Origin: CAZUGO01 sp964619935
GTDB taxonomy: Bacteria > Planctomycetota > Phycisphaerae > UBA1845 > CAIVHJ01
Length of the DNA: 64,000 bases
Assembly (NCBI GenBank): GCA_964619935.1
Contig: CAZUGO010000079.1
Span: 110,792-174,791, forward strand
Reading direction: 5' to 3'
Of the stretch, positions 24,818 through 33,488 are shown piece after piece (the stretch's first letter is position 1; each line of letters begins with the position of its first letter). The notes beneath the pieces are model-generated. The model saw only the letters and a program-made list of their open reading frames with translations, made no database searches and was not told where the DNA came from. Both the position numbers and the translations under genes were made by a program.

Positions 24818-26011
24818 ATGGTGATAACGCAGGTACGCGTGGTGCGGGTGCTGATGCTGGCGGCTTTGATGATCCCGGCGTGCGCGCCCGGCGAGGGCGG
24901 GGACATGACCGACAACGGCGGCGACCCCACCGGCGGCGATGGGGCTGCGACGGTGCCCGACGGTTTTCCCACCGCGGCGCGGGCCAGCTTCGATGAAGCC
25001 GATCGATTGATCGTCCAGGGCGAGATCGCGTCGGGCGCGAACGAGGTGGTGCTTTTTGACATCGGGGCCTTGGCCATCGGTGACCGCCTCGATGTGCTGT
25101 GCATTGCCGAAGGTGGCAGTTCCCTGGATCCGATGATCGCGCTGTTCGACGGTGACGGCTTTCGCGTGTTCTGGAATGACGACATCAATCCGGGGACCTC
25201 CAATTTCGACGCGGCATTCGACGGGTTCATCCGGCACGACAGCAACTACTTCCTGGCGGTCACCAGCACGTCCTTCTTCAGCACCACCGGTCGTTTTCGC
25301 TGTACGGTGACGCGGGAGCCGCAGGTGGGCGTGGCCACGCTGCTGGGTCAGACCGTGGTTCTGGACTTTCAAACCAATACCAATGTGATGGTCTCAGGGA
25401 TCAACTACGGGGACGTCGAAGCATTCGACGCGGCGACGGTGGACGCCGGATTCTCCGGCCAGACCGCGATCCTCATGCAACGCATCGTGGAGATCGTGCA
25501 GGCGGACTTTGCGCCGTTCAACGTCACCATCCTGACCAGCGACGATGACCCGCCGCAGGGCAATCATAGCACCGTGTTCTTTGGGGGCAGCACCGCCCTC
25601 AGCATCTTCGGCATTGCCGACGGCGTGGACTTCTACAATGCCGACGACATGGACAACGCCATTGTCTTCCTGCAGGCTTTCGGCGGGCTGACCAGCTCCC
25701 TGGAGGGGACGGCCCAGGCCGTCGCCAACGTCGTCAGCCACGAGATCGGCCACACCCTGGGGTTGATGCACACCAACGACGTCACCACCCTGATGGACAC
25801 CACCGGTGAGGACGTCACCTTGCTGGATGATCAATCCTTCGGGATCGCCAGCATCGTGGACTTCCCCATCGGGCGGCAGGATTCCCCGACCCTCCTGGAG
25901 GAGACCGTCGGGCGTCAGCCCGCGGCGGGCTCCGCCCGGGTGTGGCGTTGCGGGACCTGCGGTGCCGGGCTGCGGGGCACAGAGGCGTTCCAGATTACCA
26001 TCTCGCCCTGA
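24818..26011 (+). CDS. Metzincin-like zinc metalloprotease lipoprotein with complete zinc site
   Basis: 397 residues from the ATG at 24818, AGGGG about 8 bases upstream. The lipobox is ALMIPAC. A pre-peptidase-like beta region occupies about residues 50-180 (DRLDVLCIAEGGSSLDPM ... GRFRCTVTREPQVG). The protease-like domain carries NVVSHEIGHTLGLMHTND near residue 307: HExxHxxGxxH with all three zinc ligands and the catalytic Glu. A Met in TTLMDTTGE may be the Met-turn. The C terminus has WRCGTCGAG. It is paralogous to the gene at 26108, which has lost the third His. Secreted or membrane-anchored proteolysis is the likely role. Confidence 0.78.
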   Translation: MVITQVRVVRVLMLAALMIPACAPGEGGDMTDNGGDPTGGDGAATVPDGFPTAARASFDEADRLIVQGEIASGANEVVLFDIGALAIGDRLDVLCIAEGGSSLDPMIALFDGDGFRVFWNDDINPGTSNFDAAFDGFIRHDSNYFLAVTSTSFFSTTGRFRCTVTREPQVGVATLLGQTVVLDFQTNTNVMVSGINYGDVEAFDAATVDAGFSGQTAILMQRIVEIVQADFAPFNVTILTSDDDPPQGNHSTVFFGGSTALSIFGIADGVDFYNADDMDNAIVFLQAFGGLTSSLEGTAQAVANVVSHEIGHTLGLMHTNDVTTLMDTTGEDVTLLDDQSFGIASIVDFPIGRQDSPTLLEETVGRQPAAGSARVWRCGTCGAGLRGTEAFQITISP

Positions 26012-26026
26012 CAGCCGGCTGCCGGG

Positions 26027-26032
26027 TATAAT
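26027..26032 (+). promoter_or_regulatory. Consensus -10 box before the second metzincin-like gene
   Basis: GGGTATAATAGGCC contains a perfect TATAAT about 75 bases before the ATG at 26108. No clear -35 is seen. Confidence 0.5.
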
Positions 26033-26107
26033 AGGCCCCTAGATGCAGGGGCGCCGGCCACTTCGGCTGCGGCGGCCCCCGGGAAGTTCCAGTGCGAGGC
26101 GTGAGAG

Positions 26108-27565
26108 ATGCGAAAGCCAATCCCGGCCGTGTGGGCCCTGATGTCGATCGTGGCGCTTGGGGCGGGGGCCGCCGGATGCAGCCCTGCGCCCGGCGGAAAC
26201 GGGTCGTCCAACACCAATACCAACGGCGGCGGCAATGACAATGGCGGGATGAACGGCGGCAACGGCAACGATTCGGGCGGCCAGAACGCCAATCAGAATG
26301 ACAATGCCGACGGCGATCCCGGCAACGGCAATGCCAACGACGGGGCCGGCAATACCAATACCAACGCTAATTCCAATACGAATGCCAACACCAATAGCAA
26401 TACGAATGCGAATGCAAACACCAACGGCAACGTGAACGACAATTCAGATGACCCGGATATCGATGTCGACGACGACGACGTGATCGACACGGTGGGTTGT
26501 CCCACACAGCCGGGTCCAGCCGGGTTTCCTGATGCCTGTCAACTGACCCTCGGCGGTGAGGTCGTGGTCGAGGGCGCCGTTGAGGAGGCCTCAATGGTGG
26601 AGGTCTACGCCCTGCAGCCGCTGGCTGTGGGGGACCGCATCGACGTCCGCTGTGAAGCGCCGCCGGGTAGTGAGCTGGATCCTGCAGCAGCGCTGTTCGA
26701 CGCTTCCGGGTATCGTCTGTTCTGGAACGACGATGCCGACCTCAAATCCGGCGACTTCGATGCCGCGTTCGAGGGCGTCATTCCGTACAGCAGCAGCGAC
26801 TACTATTTGGCGGTGGCTTCGACTACGGTTTTTGACACCTCCGGCCGGTTTCTCTGCCGGATCATCGTGCAACCGCAGGTGGGTGTGGCGGCCTTCTCCG
26901 GCCAGCCGGTGGTATTGCAATGGGCCGCAGCGACCAATGTCGTGGTCAGCAGTGTCCAGTTCGGCACCCTGCAGGAATTTGATGCCGGCGACGTCGACGG
27001 CCAGTTTGCGAACAGCACGGCGCAGTTGAAGGCCCGCATCGAGACCCAGGTCGTCGAGGACTTCTCGGTGTTCAACGTCGACATCCGCACCACCGATGAT
27101 CCCCAACCGGCCGGCGGCTTCAGCACCGTGTATTTTGCGGCCAGCTCTTCGCAACCGATCTTCGGCTTCTCCGATGGCGTGGATTTTTACAACCAGGTCG
27201 GCACGGACAATGCCGTCGTCTTCATGGCGGCATTCGCGGGTCTGACCAACTCCGTCGATGCCTTGGGACAGGCGATGGCCAATGCCATCAGCCACGAAAT
27301 CGGTCACACCCTGGGCCTGATGACCACCACGGGTGGGACCACGCTGATGAGCGCGCCCACCAGCGGCCAGAACCTCCTGGATAATCGCGTCTTTGGCGTC
27401 GGTGACCTGGTCGACTTTCCAGTGGGCCAGCAAAGTGCGCCCCTGGTTTTGCAACACACGGTCGGTCTGGCCGCCCGCATCAAAGGCGCCAGCGCCGAGC
27501 CGCGCTGTGGCACCTGCGGGATGCCGTGGTCACATGTCGTCGCACCCGACCCGTCAGCCCCGTGA
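26108..27565 (+). CDS. Metzincin-like lipoprotein with Asn-rich linker and altered zinc site
   Basis: 485 residues. The lipobox is GAGAAGC (Cys about 24). Residues about 30-120 are a low-complexity linker of Asn, Gly, Thr and Asp that would hold the domain away from the membrane. The remainder is paralogous to the upstream protein: a pre-peptidase-like region, SGRFLCRIIVQPQVGVA, DGVDFYNQ, then AISHEIGHTLGLMTTTGG. The first two His and the Glu are kept but the third zinc ligand is Thr. The C terminus has PRCGTCGMPW. It may use another ligand, or be an inactive partner or inhibitor-like decoy of the upstream protease. Confidence 0.75.
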   Translation: MRKPIPAVWALMSIVALGAGAAGCSPAPGGNGSSNTNTNGGGNDNGGMNGGNGNDSGGQNANQNDNADGDPGNGNANDGAGNTNTNANSNTNANTNSNTNANANTNGNVNDNSDDPDIDVDDDDVIDTVGCPTQPGPAGFPDACQLTLGGEVVVEGAVEEASMVEVYALQPLAVGDRIDVRCEAPPGSELDPAAALFDASGYRLFWNDDADLKSGDFDAAFEGVIPYSSSDYYLAVASTTVFDTSGRFLCRIIVQPQVGVAAFSGQPVVLQWAAATNVVVSSVQFGTLQEFDAGDVDGQFANSTAQLKARIETQVVEDFSVFNVDIRTTDDPQPAGGFSTVYFAASSSQPIFGFSDGVDFYNQVGTDNAVVFMAAFAGLTNSVDALGQAMANAISHEIGHTLGLMTTTGGTTLMSAPTSGQNLLDNRVFGVGDLVDFPVGQQSAPLVLQHTVGLAARIKGASAEPRCGTCGMPWSHVVAPDPSAP

Positions 27566-27644
27566 CCGTAACTTCGCCAAGGGACCCCCCGACCGAACAC
27601 CCGCGCACAGAACCCCGCGCGCTACGGGCTGCCGCACAAGCGGG

Positions 27645-28691
27645 TCAGCGTTCGGCGCCGGCGGCGATCAGGTCGATGTCCTCATCGGGGACCCGGGGAT
27701 AGTGGGTCTGGGGGTCGTAGAATCGATCGAAGACCCGCGCCCAGTCGTGTGGGGTCTTGACTTCTTCGGCGAAGGCCCGGCGGACCTTCTTGGGCGACGG
27801 GTGGCGGCTGGCGTAGCGGATGCAGTGTTTGCGCAGGACCCGTCCGGCACGTTCGTCACCATAAAACTCGCGGGCCAGGCGATAGTGCTCCGAAATCACC
27901 TGGCGCTGCTCGGCGATGCTCGGCGGCGGCGGCTGGGGTCGTCCGTCCCACAGGGCCGCACACTCAGCGAATATCCAAGGGTTGCCGATGCACCCGCGGG
28001 CGATGGTCACGCCGTCGACACCGGTCACACGCAACATGCGGACGCAGTCCTCGGCGGTGAACAAGTCGCCGCTGCCTAGAATCACGCGATCGCCCGCATA
28101 CTGCTTCAATTCGGTCAGAAACTCCCAGCGGCTGGGGCCCTGGTAGCGCTGCTCGACGGTCCGGCCGTGAACGGTCACGGCTGACACCCCGATCTGGAAG
28201 GCACCGTCGAAGATTTCGTAAAACTTGCTTCGTGATTCCGCACGGTCATCCAGGCCGCGGCGCATCTTGACGGTGACCGGCACGCGCTGGCCGACGACGT
28301 CGACCACGCTTTGGATGATGGCCAAGGCCTCATCGGGATGTCCCAACAGGTAGCCGCCGCGGCAGCGGCCCAGGACTTTCTTGACCGGGCAGCCGTAATT
28401 GATGTCGATGATGTCGTAGCCGGCGTCGACCATGACCCCCGCTGCCTCGGAGAATACCTCCGGCTGGCTGCCCATCAACTGGCCGGCCACCGGGTGCATG
28501 TCGGGCGTCATGGCCAGGTCGCGCTTATTCTTGCGGCCGGGGTACAGAATGAACTTGTCCAACACCACTTCGTTCAGCGTATAGGCGCAGCCCATCCGCC
28601 GGGCAATGGTCCGCATGGGCAGGTCGCTGTAGCCCGACAAGGCCGCCTGCACGAACGGTGAGTTGATCTCCACGGTGCCGATCTTGACCAT
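27645..28691 (-). CDS. tRNA-dihydrouridine synthase family protein
   Basis: 348 residues from the ATG at 28691 (MVKIGTVEINSPFVQAAL). An FMN enzyme that reduces uridine in tRNA D-loops. Family marks are QAALSGYSDLPMRTIARRMG, the active-site Cys in DIINYGCP-like IDINYGCPVKKVLGR, KMRRGLDD, SAVTVHGRTVEQRYQG and LGSGDLFTAEDCVRML. The usual KxGAG after the Cys reads RCRGG here. It is followed on the same strand by no close partner and is convergent with the metzincin-like gene. DusB-like by overall pattern, but the exact subfamily is not assigned. Confidence 0.88.
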   Translation of the reverse strand: MVKIGTVEINSPFVQAALSGYSDLPMRTIARRMGCAYTLNEVVLDKFILYPGRKNKRDLAMTPDMHPVAGQLMGSQPEVFSEAAGVMVDAGYDIIDINYGCPVKKVLGRCRGGYLLGHPDEALAIIQSVVDVVGQRVPVTVKMRRGLDDRAESRSKFYEIFDGAFQIGVSAVTVHGRTVEQRYQGPSRWEFLTELKQYAGDRVILGSGDLFTAEDCVRMLRVTGVDGVTIARGCIGNPWIFAECAALWDGRPQPPPPSIAEQRQVISEHYRLAREFYGDERAGRVLRKHCIRYASRHPSPKKVRRAFAEEVKTPHDWARVFDRFYDPQTHYPRVPDEDIDLIAAGAER

Positions 28692-28745
28692 GGTCTCGAT
28701 GGTATCCAAAGCACAGCAGCGGTTCAATCGGCTGGGCGGGGGCAA

Positions 28746-29648
28746 TCAATCCCCGGCGAGCGTGAGGCCCCGCGCTTGGGCTTCCGCGGCGGTGCTGAAT
28801 ACCCGCCGCTGGGCCGGCGGGAGGGCCAGGGCCTGCGGGCTGTCAGCCCGGTAGTACACCGAGTCGCCCAGGCGCCCGATGACCCGGGCGGCGGCGTCGG
28901 TCGGTGCACCGACCGCCTGCTGTATGAATTGGGCAATGGCGGGTTCCACCGCGGGAACCTTCCCGAACATCTTCGTTCCATGGATGTCGCTTTGCGGATA
29001 AACGTGGACGGTTGCCTGCGGCACTTTGGCGGCCAGCGCCGCGGTCCCGCGGGCGCGTTCCTCTTCGGAAGTCAGCATCATGATCGGCCGCTGGCCGTAT
29101 CCGGCGACATGGGCGATCGAATCGAGGTGCAGGTATGACGCGCCCGGCGTCAACAGCACCAGGGCATCCACTGACCGGTCGCGGGCCGCGTAGTCGAGTG
29201 CCACGCTGCAACCCACGCTGGCGCCGACGATCGCCAGTCGCCCCAGGTCGACTTCCGGCCGTTGCGACAGCCATTGGTAGGCACCCGCGACATCCTGGTA
29301 CATCGCCTGAAAGGTCGCCGCATCACGGTCCTCGACTTTCTTGGCCAGGCCCAGGCGGGCGGGCTCGACGCTCTCACCGTGCCCCCGCAGATCGATGGCC
29401 AGGATGGCGAGCCCGGCCTGCTCCAGGGCGGGCACCAGCGGCTGGTAGGCGCTGCGTTGCGAGCGGTACATATGCAGCAGAACGACCACCGCTGCCGGTT
29501 CACCCTTGATTGGGGTCCAGTAGTCGCCGACGATCTCGACCCCGTCGGCGGTCCGAAAGGTCGCCCGGATGGGCTGGTGTGCCTGTGCAGCCACCGGCCC
29601 GACCGCAAGAACCGTGAAGCAGCAGGTCAGCACGCTCAGGTGTCGCAT
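28746..29648 (-). CDS. Exported alpha/beta hydrolase (dienelactone-hydrolase-like)
   Basis: 300 residues with a Sec signal peptide (MRHLSVLTCCFTVLAVGPVAAQA). The ATG at 29648 has AGGAGG about 8 bases upstream. VVVLLHMYRSQRSAYQPLVP is the oxyanion region and LAIDLRGHGES the following strand. The nucleophile is in LAIVGASVGCSVALDYA (GxSxG) and the His in YPQSDIHGTKMFG. It is the catalytic core of a serine hydrolase acting outside the cytoplasm; the substrate is unknown. It stands 54 bases upstream of the tRNA-dihydrouridine synthase gene. Confidence 0.82.
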   Translation of the reverse strand: MRHLSVLTCCFTVLAVGPVAAQAHQPIRATFRTADGVEIVGDYWTPIKGEPAAVVVLLHMYRSQRSAYQPLVPALEQAGLAILAIDLRGHGESVEPARLGLAKKVEDRDAATFQAMYQDVAGAYQWLSQRPEVDLGRLAIVGASVGCSVALDYAARDRSVDALVLLTPGASYLHLDSIAHVAGYGQRPIMMLTSEEERARGTAALAAKVPQATVHVYPQSDIHGTKMFGKVPAVEPAIAQFIQQAVGAPTDAAARVIGRLGDSVYYRADSPQALALPPAQRRVFSTAAEAQARGLTLAGD

Positions 29649-29812
29649 GACGGGTCCTCCTGGCGACGGCGTCGCCGGCAGGTGTTTCCGGCCGGTCCAT
29701 CCGGCGGTGACTCCGCCGGATGCAGAAGGGTACTGTAGAATGGATCGGTCTGCAGAGTCAATGTGGGCTCGTGCGTTGGCCCGCGAATCCAGCGGCGACG
29801 CGGACTCGGCTG

Positions 29813-31144
29813 CTATAGAATGAATCGGCTGAGATCTTCGTCGCGGGTGATGTGGCTGAGGGTCGACCGCACGGTGGACTCGTCGATGACCAGGGTTTGG
29901 CCGCAGCGCTCCGGGGCGTGAAAAGAAATGTCCTCCAGCAGCTTCTCGGTGATGGTGTACAGTCGGCGGGCCCCGGTGTTCTGTGAGGAACGATTGACTT
30001 GGTGGGCGAGCTCGGCGATGACCTCGACCGCCGCGGGCTCGAATTGCAGGCGGACGCCCTCGGTGGCCAGCATGGCGATGTGCTGTTTGGTCAGGGCATT
30101 GCGCGGCTCGGTCAGGATCCGCACGAAATCTTCCTTGGTCAGATCGGTCAACTCGACGCGAATGGGAAAGCGGCCCTGCAGTTCGGGCATCAGGTCATTG
30201 GGTTTACTGTGGTGGAAGGCGCCGGCGGCGATGAACAGGATGTGGTCGGTGCGCACGGCGCCATAACGGGTCATGACCGTGGTGCCCTCTACGATGGGCA
30301 GCAGGTCGCGCTGCACGCCCTGTCGCGAGATATCGGCCCCATGATGGGCATCGGAACTCCCGACCTTGTCGATCTCATCCAGGAAGATGATCCCGGCGTT
30401 TTCTGACCGGCGGATGGCCATCTCGGTGACCTTCTCGCGATCGATCAGCTTGTCGCACTCCTGTTGAAACACGATCTTGCGGGCTTCACGGATCGGCAGC
30501 CGGCGGTGCTTTGATTGGGCCGGCATGAGTTGTTCAAACATCTGCTGCAGCCCGGGGTCCATCTGGTCCAGGCCGACCGTGGCAAACATCGCCTGCGGTC
30601 GGGCCTTCTCCTCGACCACCAGGTCGATCTCGCGATCGTCCAGCCGGCCGTCGTCGAGCTCCTGGCGGAACTTCTCCCGGCTGCGGCGGCGCCGTTCGAC
30701 ACGATCGTCGGCGGTATCCTCGTGGGGGCTCGAGGGGATCAGGGCGTCCAGCAGTTGCTCGGCGGTGCGGCGTTCGGCTTCCTGACGGACCACCTCGGTT
30801 TGCTCCTGCCGGACCATGTGAATCGCCAGGTCGAGGAGGTCGCGGACCATGCTCTCCACGTCGCGGCCGTGGTACCCGACTTCGGTGTAGCGGGTGGCTT
30901 CGACTTTGACGAACGGGGCGTTGACCAGTCCGGCCAGCCGCCGGGCGATCTCGGTCTTGCCCACGCCGGTGGGCCCGATCATGATAATATTCTTGGGGCC
31001 GACTTCATTGCGCATGTCGTCGGCCAGTTGCTGGCGGCGCCAGCGATTGCGGATGGCGATGGCCACGGCCCGCTTGGCATCATCCTGGCCGACGATGTAC
31101 TTGTCCAACTCCGCGACAATCTGTGTGGGGGTCAGGTCGTGCAC
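29813..31144 (-). CDS. hslU: ATP-dependent protease ATPase subunit HslU
   Basis: 443 residues, the same length as E. coli HslU. It unfolds substrates for the HslV peptidase. The start is the GTG at 31144 (VHDLTPTQIVAELDKYIVGQ), which aligns with known HslU starts; there is no ATG. Walker A is MIGPTGVGKTEIARRLAG, Walker B AGIIFLDEIDKVGS, and the C-terminal Arg/Leu motif LSRFIL ends the protein as in other HslU, where it inserts into HslV. The pore loop reads GYHGRDVE instead of the usual GYVGRDVE. It lies 13 bases after hslV. Confidence 0.96.
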   Translation of the reverse strand: MHDLTPTQIVAELDKYIVGQDDAKRAVAIAIRNRWRRQQLADDMRNEVGPKNIIMIGPTGVGKTEIARRLAGLVNAPFVKVEATRYTEVGYHGRDVESMVRDLLDLAIHMVRQEQTEVVRQEAERRTAEQLLDALIPSSPHEDTADDRVERRRRSREKFRQELDDGRLDDREIDLVVEEKARPQAMFATVGLDQMDPGLQQMFEQLMPAQSKHRRLPIREARKIVFQQECDKLIDREKVTEMAIRRSENAGIIFLDEIDKVGSSDAHHGADISRQGVQRDLLPIVEGTTVMTRYGAVRTDHILFIAAGAFHHSKPNDLMPELQGRFPIRVELTDLTKEDFVRILTEPRNALTKQHIAMLATEGVRLQFEPAAVEVIAELAHQVNRSSQNTGARRLYTITEKLLEDISFHAPERCGQTLVIDESTVRSTLSHITRDEDLSRFIL

Positions 31145-31157
31145 GACGCAAGAATCC

Positions 31158-31703
31158 TCACCGCTTGGCGGCATCCAGGGTCTGGACGCTGATGTGCTGG
31201 TTGGTAAACACGCAGAGGTCTCCGGCAATGTGCAGGCTGCGTTCCACGATGTCGCGGGCCGACAATGCGGAGTGCAACAGCAGGGCTTTGGCGGCCGCGG
31301 CTGCATACATGCCGCCGCTGCCGATTCCGGCGACCCCGTCGTTGGGCTCCACGACATCGCCGGCCCCACCGACGATCAGGGTGCACTCACAGTTGGCGGC
31401 GATCAGCAGCGACTCCAGGCGGCGCAGCACGCGGTCGCTCCGCCAGTCCTTGGCCAGCTCGATGGCGGCCCGCTTGAGATTGCCCTTGAACTCATCGAGT
31501 TTGCCCTCGAAGCGGTCCAGCAGGCTGAAGGCATCGGCCGCCGAGCCGGCGAAGCCGCACAGGATCTGTTCCTTGTACAGCCGCCGGATCTTGACGGCGT
31601 CGTGTTTGACCACCGTGTTGCCCATGGTCACCTGCCCATCGCCCCCCAGCGCCACGGCCCCGTCGCGACGTACGCTCAGAATCGTGGTGCTGCGTATGCT
31701 CAT
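31158..31703 (-). CDS. hslV: ATP-dependent protease peptidase subunit HslV
   Basis: 181 residues. A proteasome-like N-terminal-threonine peptidase. The start is taken at the ATG at 31703, giving MSIRSTTILSVRRDG, a short propeptide that must be removed to expose the catalytic Thr of TTILSVRR. GDGQVTMGNTVVKHDAVKIRRL and GFAGSAADAFSLLDRFEGKLDE are typical. AGGA lies only 1-2 bases upstream of the ATG, closer than ideal, so a slightly different start is possible. It forms the hslVU operon with the next gene. Confidence 0.96.
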   Translation of the reverse strand: MSIRSTTILSVRRDGAVALGGDGQVTMGNTVVKHDAVKIRRLYKEQILCGFAGSAADAFSLLDRFEGKLDEFKGNLKRAAIELAKDWRSDRVLRRLESLLIAANCECTLIVGGAGDVVEPNDGVAGIGSGGMYAAAAAKALLLHSALSARDIVERSLHIAGDLCVFTNQHISVQTLDAAKR

Positions 31704-31717
31704 TCCTGCAAATCCCT

Positions 31718-31724
31718 TATAATA
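31718..31724. promoter_or_regulatory. Overlapping divergent -10 boxes between hslV and the 31808 gene
   Basis: The plus strand reads TTATAATAG (TATAAT at 31718-31723). The minus strand reads TATTAT at 31719-31724. The 105-base gap separates two divergent genes, so this hexamer may serve one or both. Confidence 0.4.
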
Positions 31725-31807
31725 GAGCAACGGATTGTCGCGCTGACGGTATCAAAATCAGGGCGCTGTTTCAATAGAGTCAGCGCCAGGTGAACACAGG
31801 ACCGACC

Positions 31808-32380
31808 ATGGGCCCTACGGAACAACCACCGCGTTCGGAATTCGCAGCAGACCAACCGCAGATCAAGCAATCAGTGGTCGGCCTGGCTCTGCTGGTCTTG
31901 ATGGTAGTGATCATCATGTGGACGTCGACACCGCCGACCCTCGTGCCGGAGGACCCGCTGATCGAAGTGGGTGGAACGCCCGACGCACCACCCCAGTCGC
32001 CGGCGATCGAGGACAGCGCCGATGGGCCCGATCCAGCCACGTCCCAGCCCGAACCGACAACGGTGATCGACGGCCTGCAGATTCACACCCGGATCAACTC
32101 GCTGGCCGATCCGCAACCCGGATGGCTGGTGATCGCCGGGCAGTCCCGCGTCGGCCAACCGTCCACGGCGACCGCGCGTTGCCAGCACGACAACGAGTTG
32201 GAGATCGACACCGTGAATGTCAACCGCTTCGAGTTGGACCTGTCGGCGTTGCCGGTGGCTGTGAGCCGCCGCTTGATCATGCACATCGACGGTCAGGACA
32301 TGCTGTTGTTCGCCAAGACGGGAGCACCGGTGACCTTCGCGCGGAGTCCCGAGGGGGCCTGGTCGTACGACAAGCCTTGA
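31808..32380 (+). CDS. Membrane-anchored hypothetical protein
   Basis: 190 residues from the ATG at 31808, with ACAGGA 7 bases upstream; a GTG at 31790 is an alternative. One N-terminal membrane helix (SVVGLALLVLMVVIIMW, about residues 21-38) is followed by a Pro/Asp-rich linker to about residue 85. A small C-terminal domain follows (GLQIHTRINSLADPQPGWLVIAG ... VNRFELDLSALPVAVSRRLIMHIDGQDMLLF). I do not recognise the domain. It is convergent with the lipoprotein gene at 32388, with only 7 bases between stops. Confidence 0.65.
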   Translation: MGPTEQPPRSEFAADQPQIKQSVVGLALLVLMVVIIMWTSTPPTLVPEDPLIEVGGTPDAPPQSPAIEDSADGPDPATSQPEPTTVIDGLQIHTRINSLADPQPGWLVIAGQSRVGQPSTATARCQHDNELEIDTVNVNRFELDLSALPVAVSRRLIMHIDGQDMLLFAKTGAPVTFARSPEGAWSYDKP

Positions 32381-32387
32381 GCGGCCT

Positions 32388-32723
32388 TCAGGGCGGGGTC
32401 TGCCCCGCGCCCCATTCCAGCCGCCCGTCGTTCGACTCGCGCAGTTCCACAAACAACTGGCCGGCTTGTGACAGGATCACCTGGCTGTGTTCCTTGCCGT
32501 CCGACCCGACGGCGACCAGGCGGTACGGCTGGCTGCGCTGCAGCGTGGCCGGAATGAACACCTGGGTTTTCGCTGCGAGGTGATATAGCGCCTCGCTGCC
32601 GCCCACCTGCAGGCGGTAGTCGTGCGCGGTTTGGTTGTCCACGTTCAGCTTGAAAGTCGAGTTGCATCCGGTTATCGCCGGCAGCAACGCGGCCGCCAGG
32701 ACCCACAACGGCGTTCGGCTCAT
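32388..32723 (-). CDS. Small lipoprotein, unknown function
   Basis: 111 residues. The lipobox is PAITGC (Cys20) after MSRTPLWVLAAALL. The mature part resembles a small beta-sandwich (NQTAHDYRLQVGGSEALYHLAAKTQVFIPATL ... GQLFVELRES). It lies 52 bases downstream of the adenylate kinase gene on the same strand. No homologous family is recalled. Confidence 0.65.
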   Translation of the reverse strand: MSRTPLWVLAAALLPAITGCNSTFKLNVDNQTAHDYRLQVGGSEALYHLAAKTQVFIPATLQRSQPYRLVAVGSDGKEHSQVILSQAGQLFVELRESNDGRLEWGAGQTPP

Positions 32724-32775
32724 GACCTGGTCCTCACAGGATGGGCGCTACGGGATCGCGGCGCGGCGCCGCCGG

Positions 32776-33384
32776 TCAGACGTTTCCAGGGATGCTGCCG
32801 ATCAGGGCGCCGAATACGTCGCGGGCCACTTCCATGACCGACTGGTCGGCATTCACGCGGGTGATCAGCGCGTCCGGGTATTTCTCGAGCACCGGCTTGG
32901 TAGACTCCTCGTAGATCTGGATGCGTTTGCGGATGACGGCTTCCTTGGCGTCGTCGGCGCGGTTTTCCTTGAGGGCGCGCCCCTTCAGGCGGTCGACCAG
33001 CCGGGCCTCGTCCATTTCGAAGTACAGGATCTTCAAGACTTCCAGGTGGTTGCAGAGCATGTCGGCTTGCGGTCGGGTTCTGGGGATGCCGTCGGAAATC
33101 AGAATGTGATAGTCCGGAACGAAGCGCTCGAGGTTCTCCAGGCCGGCCATGTAACGCAACCAGACCCGCACGGTCAGTTCGTCTGGTACCAGCAGGCCGC
33201 GGGTGGAATAGGAGCGAAACTCCTGGCCGATGTTGCTTTGCGAGGACAAGCCCCGAAAGATGTCGCCGCTGGAGATATGGGCGAAATTGGGGACCGCCGC
33301 CAGGATCTGACCCTGAGTGCCCTTGCCCGATCCGGGCCCCCCGAACAACAGGATCGTCCGATAGCGGGATGTCGTGTTGGCCAT
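32776..33384 (-). CDS. adk: Adenylate kinase family protein
   Basis: 202 residues from the ATG at 33384 (MANTTSRYRTILLFGG). The P-loop is FGGPGSGKGTQGQIL. FAHISSGDIFRGL binds AMP, and DGIPRTRPQADML matches the DGFPRT motif. RLKGRALKENRADD is the short LID of nucleoside monophosphate kinases without a zinc insertion. At 202 residues it is a short-LID form rather than the 214-residue enterobacterial type. A TATAAT at 33433-33438 gives it its own promoter. Because of the divergent LID, use as a general adenylate kinase is probable but not certain. Confidence 0.85.
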   Translation of the reverse strand: MANTTSRYRTILLFGGPGSGKGTQGQILAAVPNFAHISSGDIFRGLSSQSNIGQEFRSYSTRGLLVPDELTVRVWLRYMAGLENLERFVPDYHILISDGIPRTRPQADMLCNHLEVLKILYFEMDEARLVDRLKGRALKENRADDAKEAVIRKRIQIYEESTKPVLEKYPDALITRVNADQSVMEVARDVFGALIGSIPGNV

Positions 33385-33432
33385 GGCTGGAACCCTCTCG
33401 CTTCGTGCAAATGCCCGCGCCGCAATCGCCTG

Positions 33433-33438
33433 ATTATA
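33433..33438 (-). promoter_or_regulatory. Consensus -10 box of the adenylate kinase gene
   Basis: The minus strand reads GCAGTATAATCAGG, a perfect TATAAT about 50 bases before the ATG at 33384. Confidence 0.5.
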
Positions 33439-33488
33439 CTGCATTCCCAGTGACGCTTCGACGGCCGCGAAGTGCCGGCTGGGGCGAC

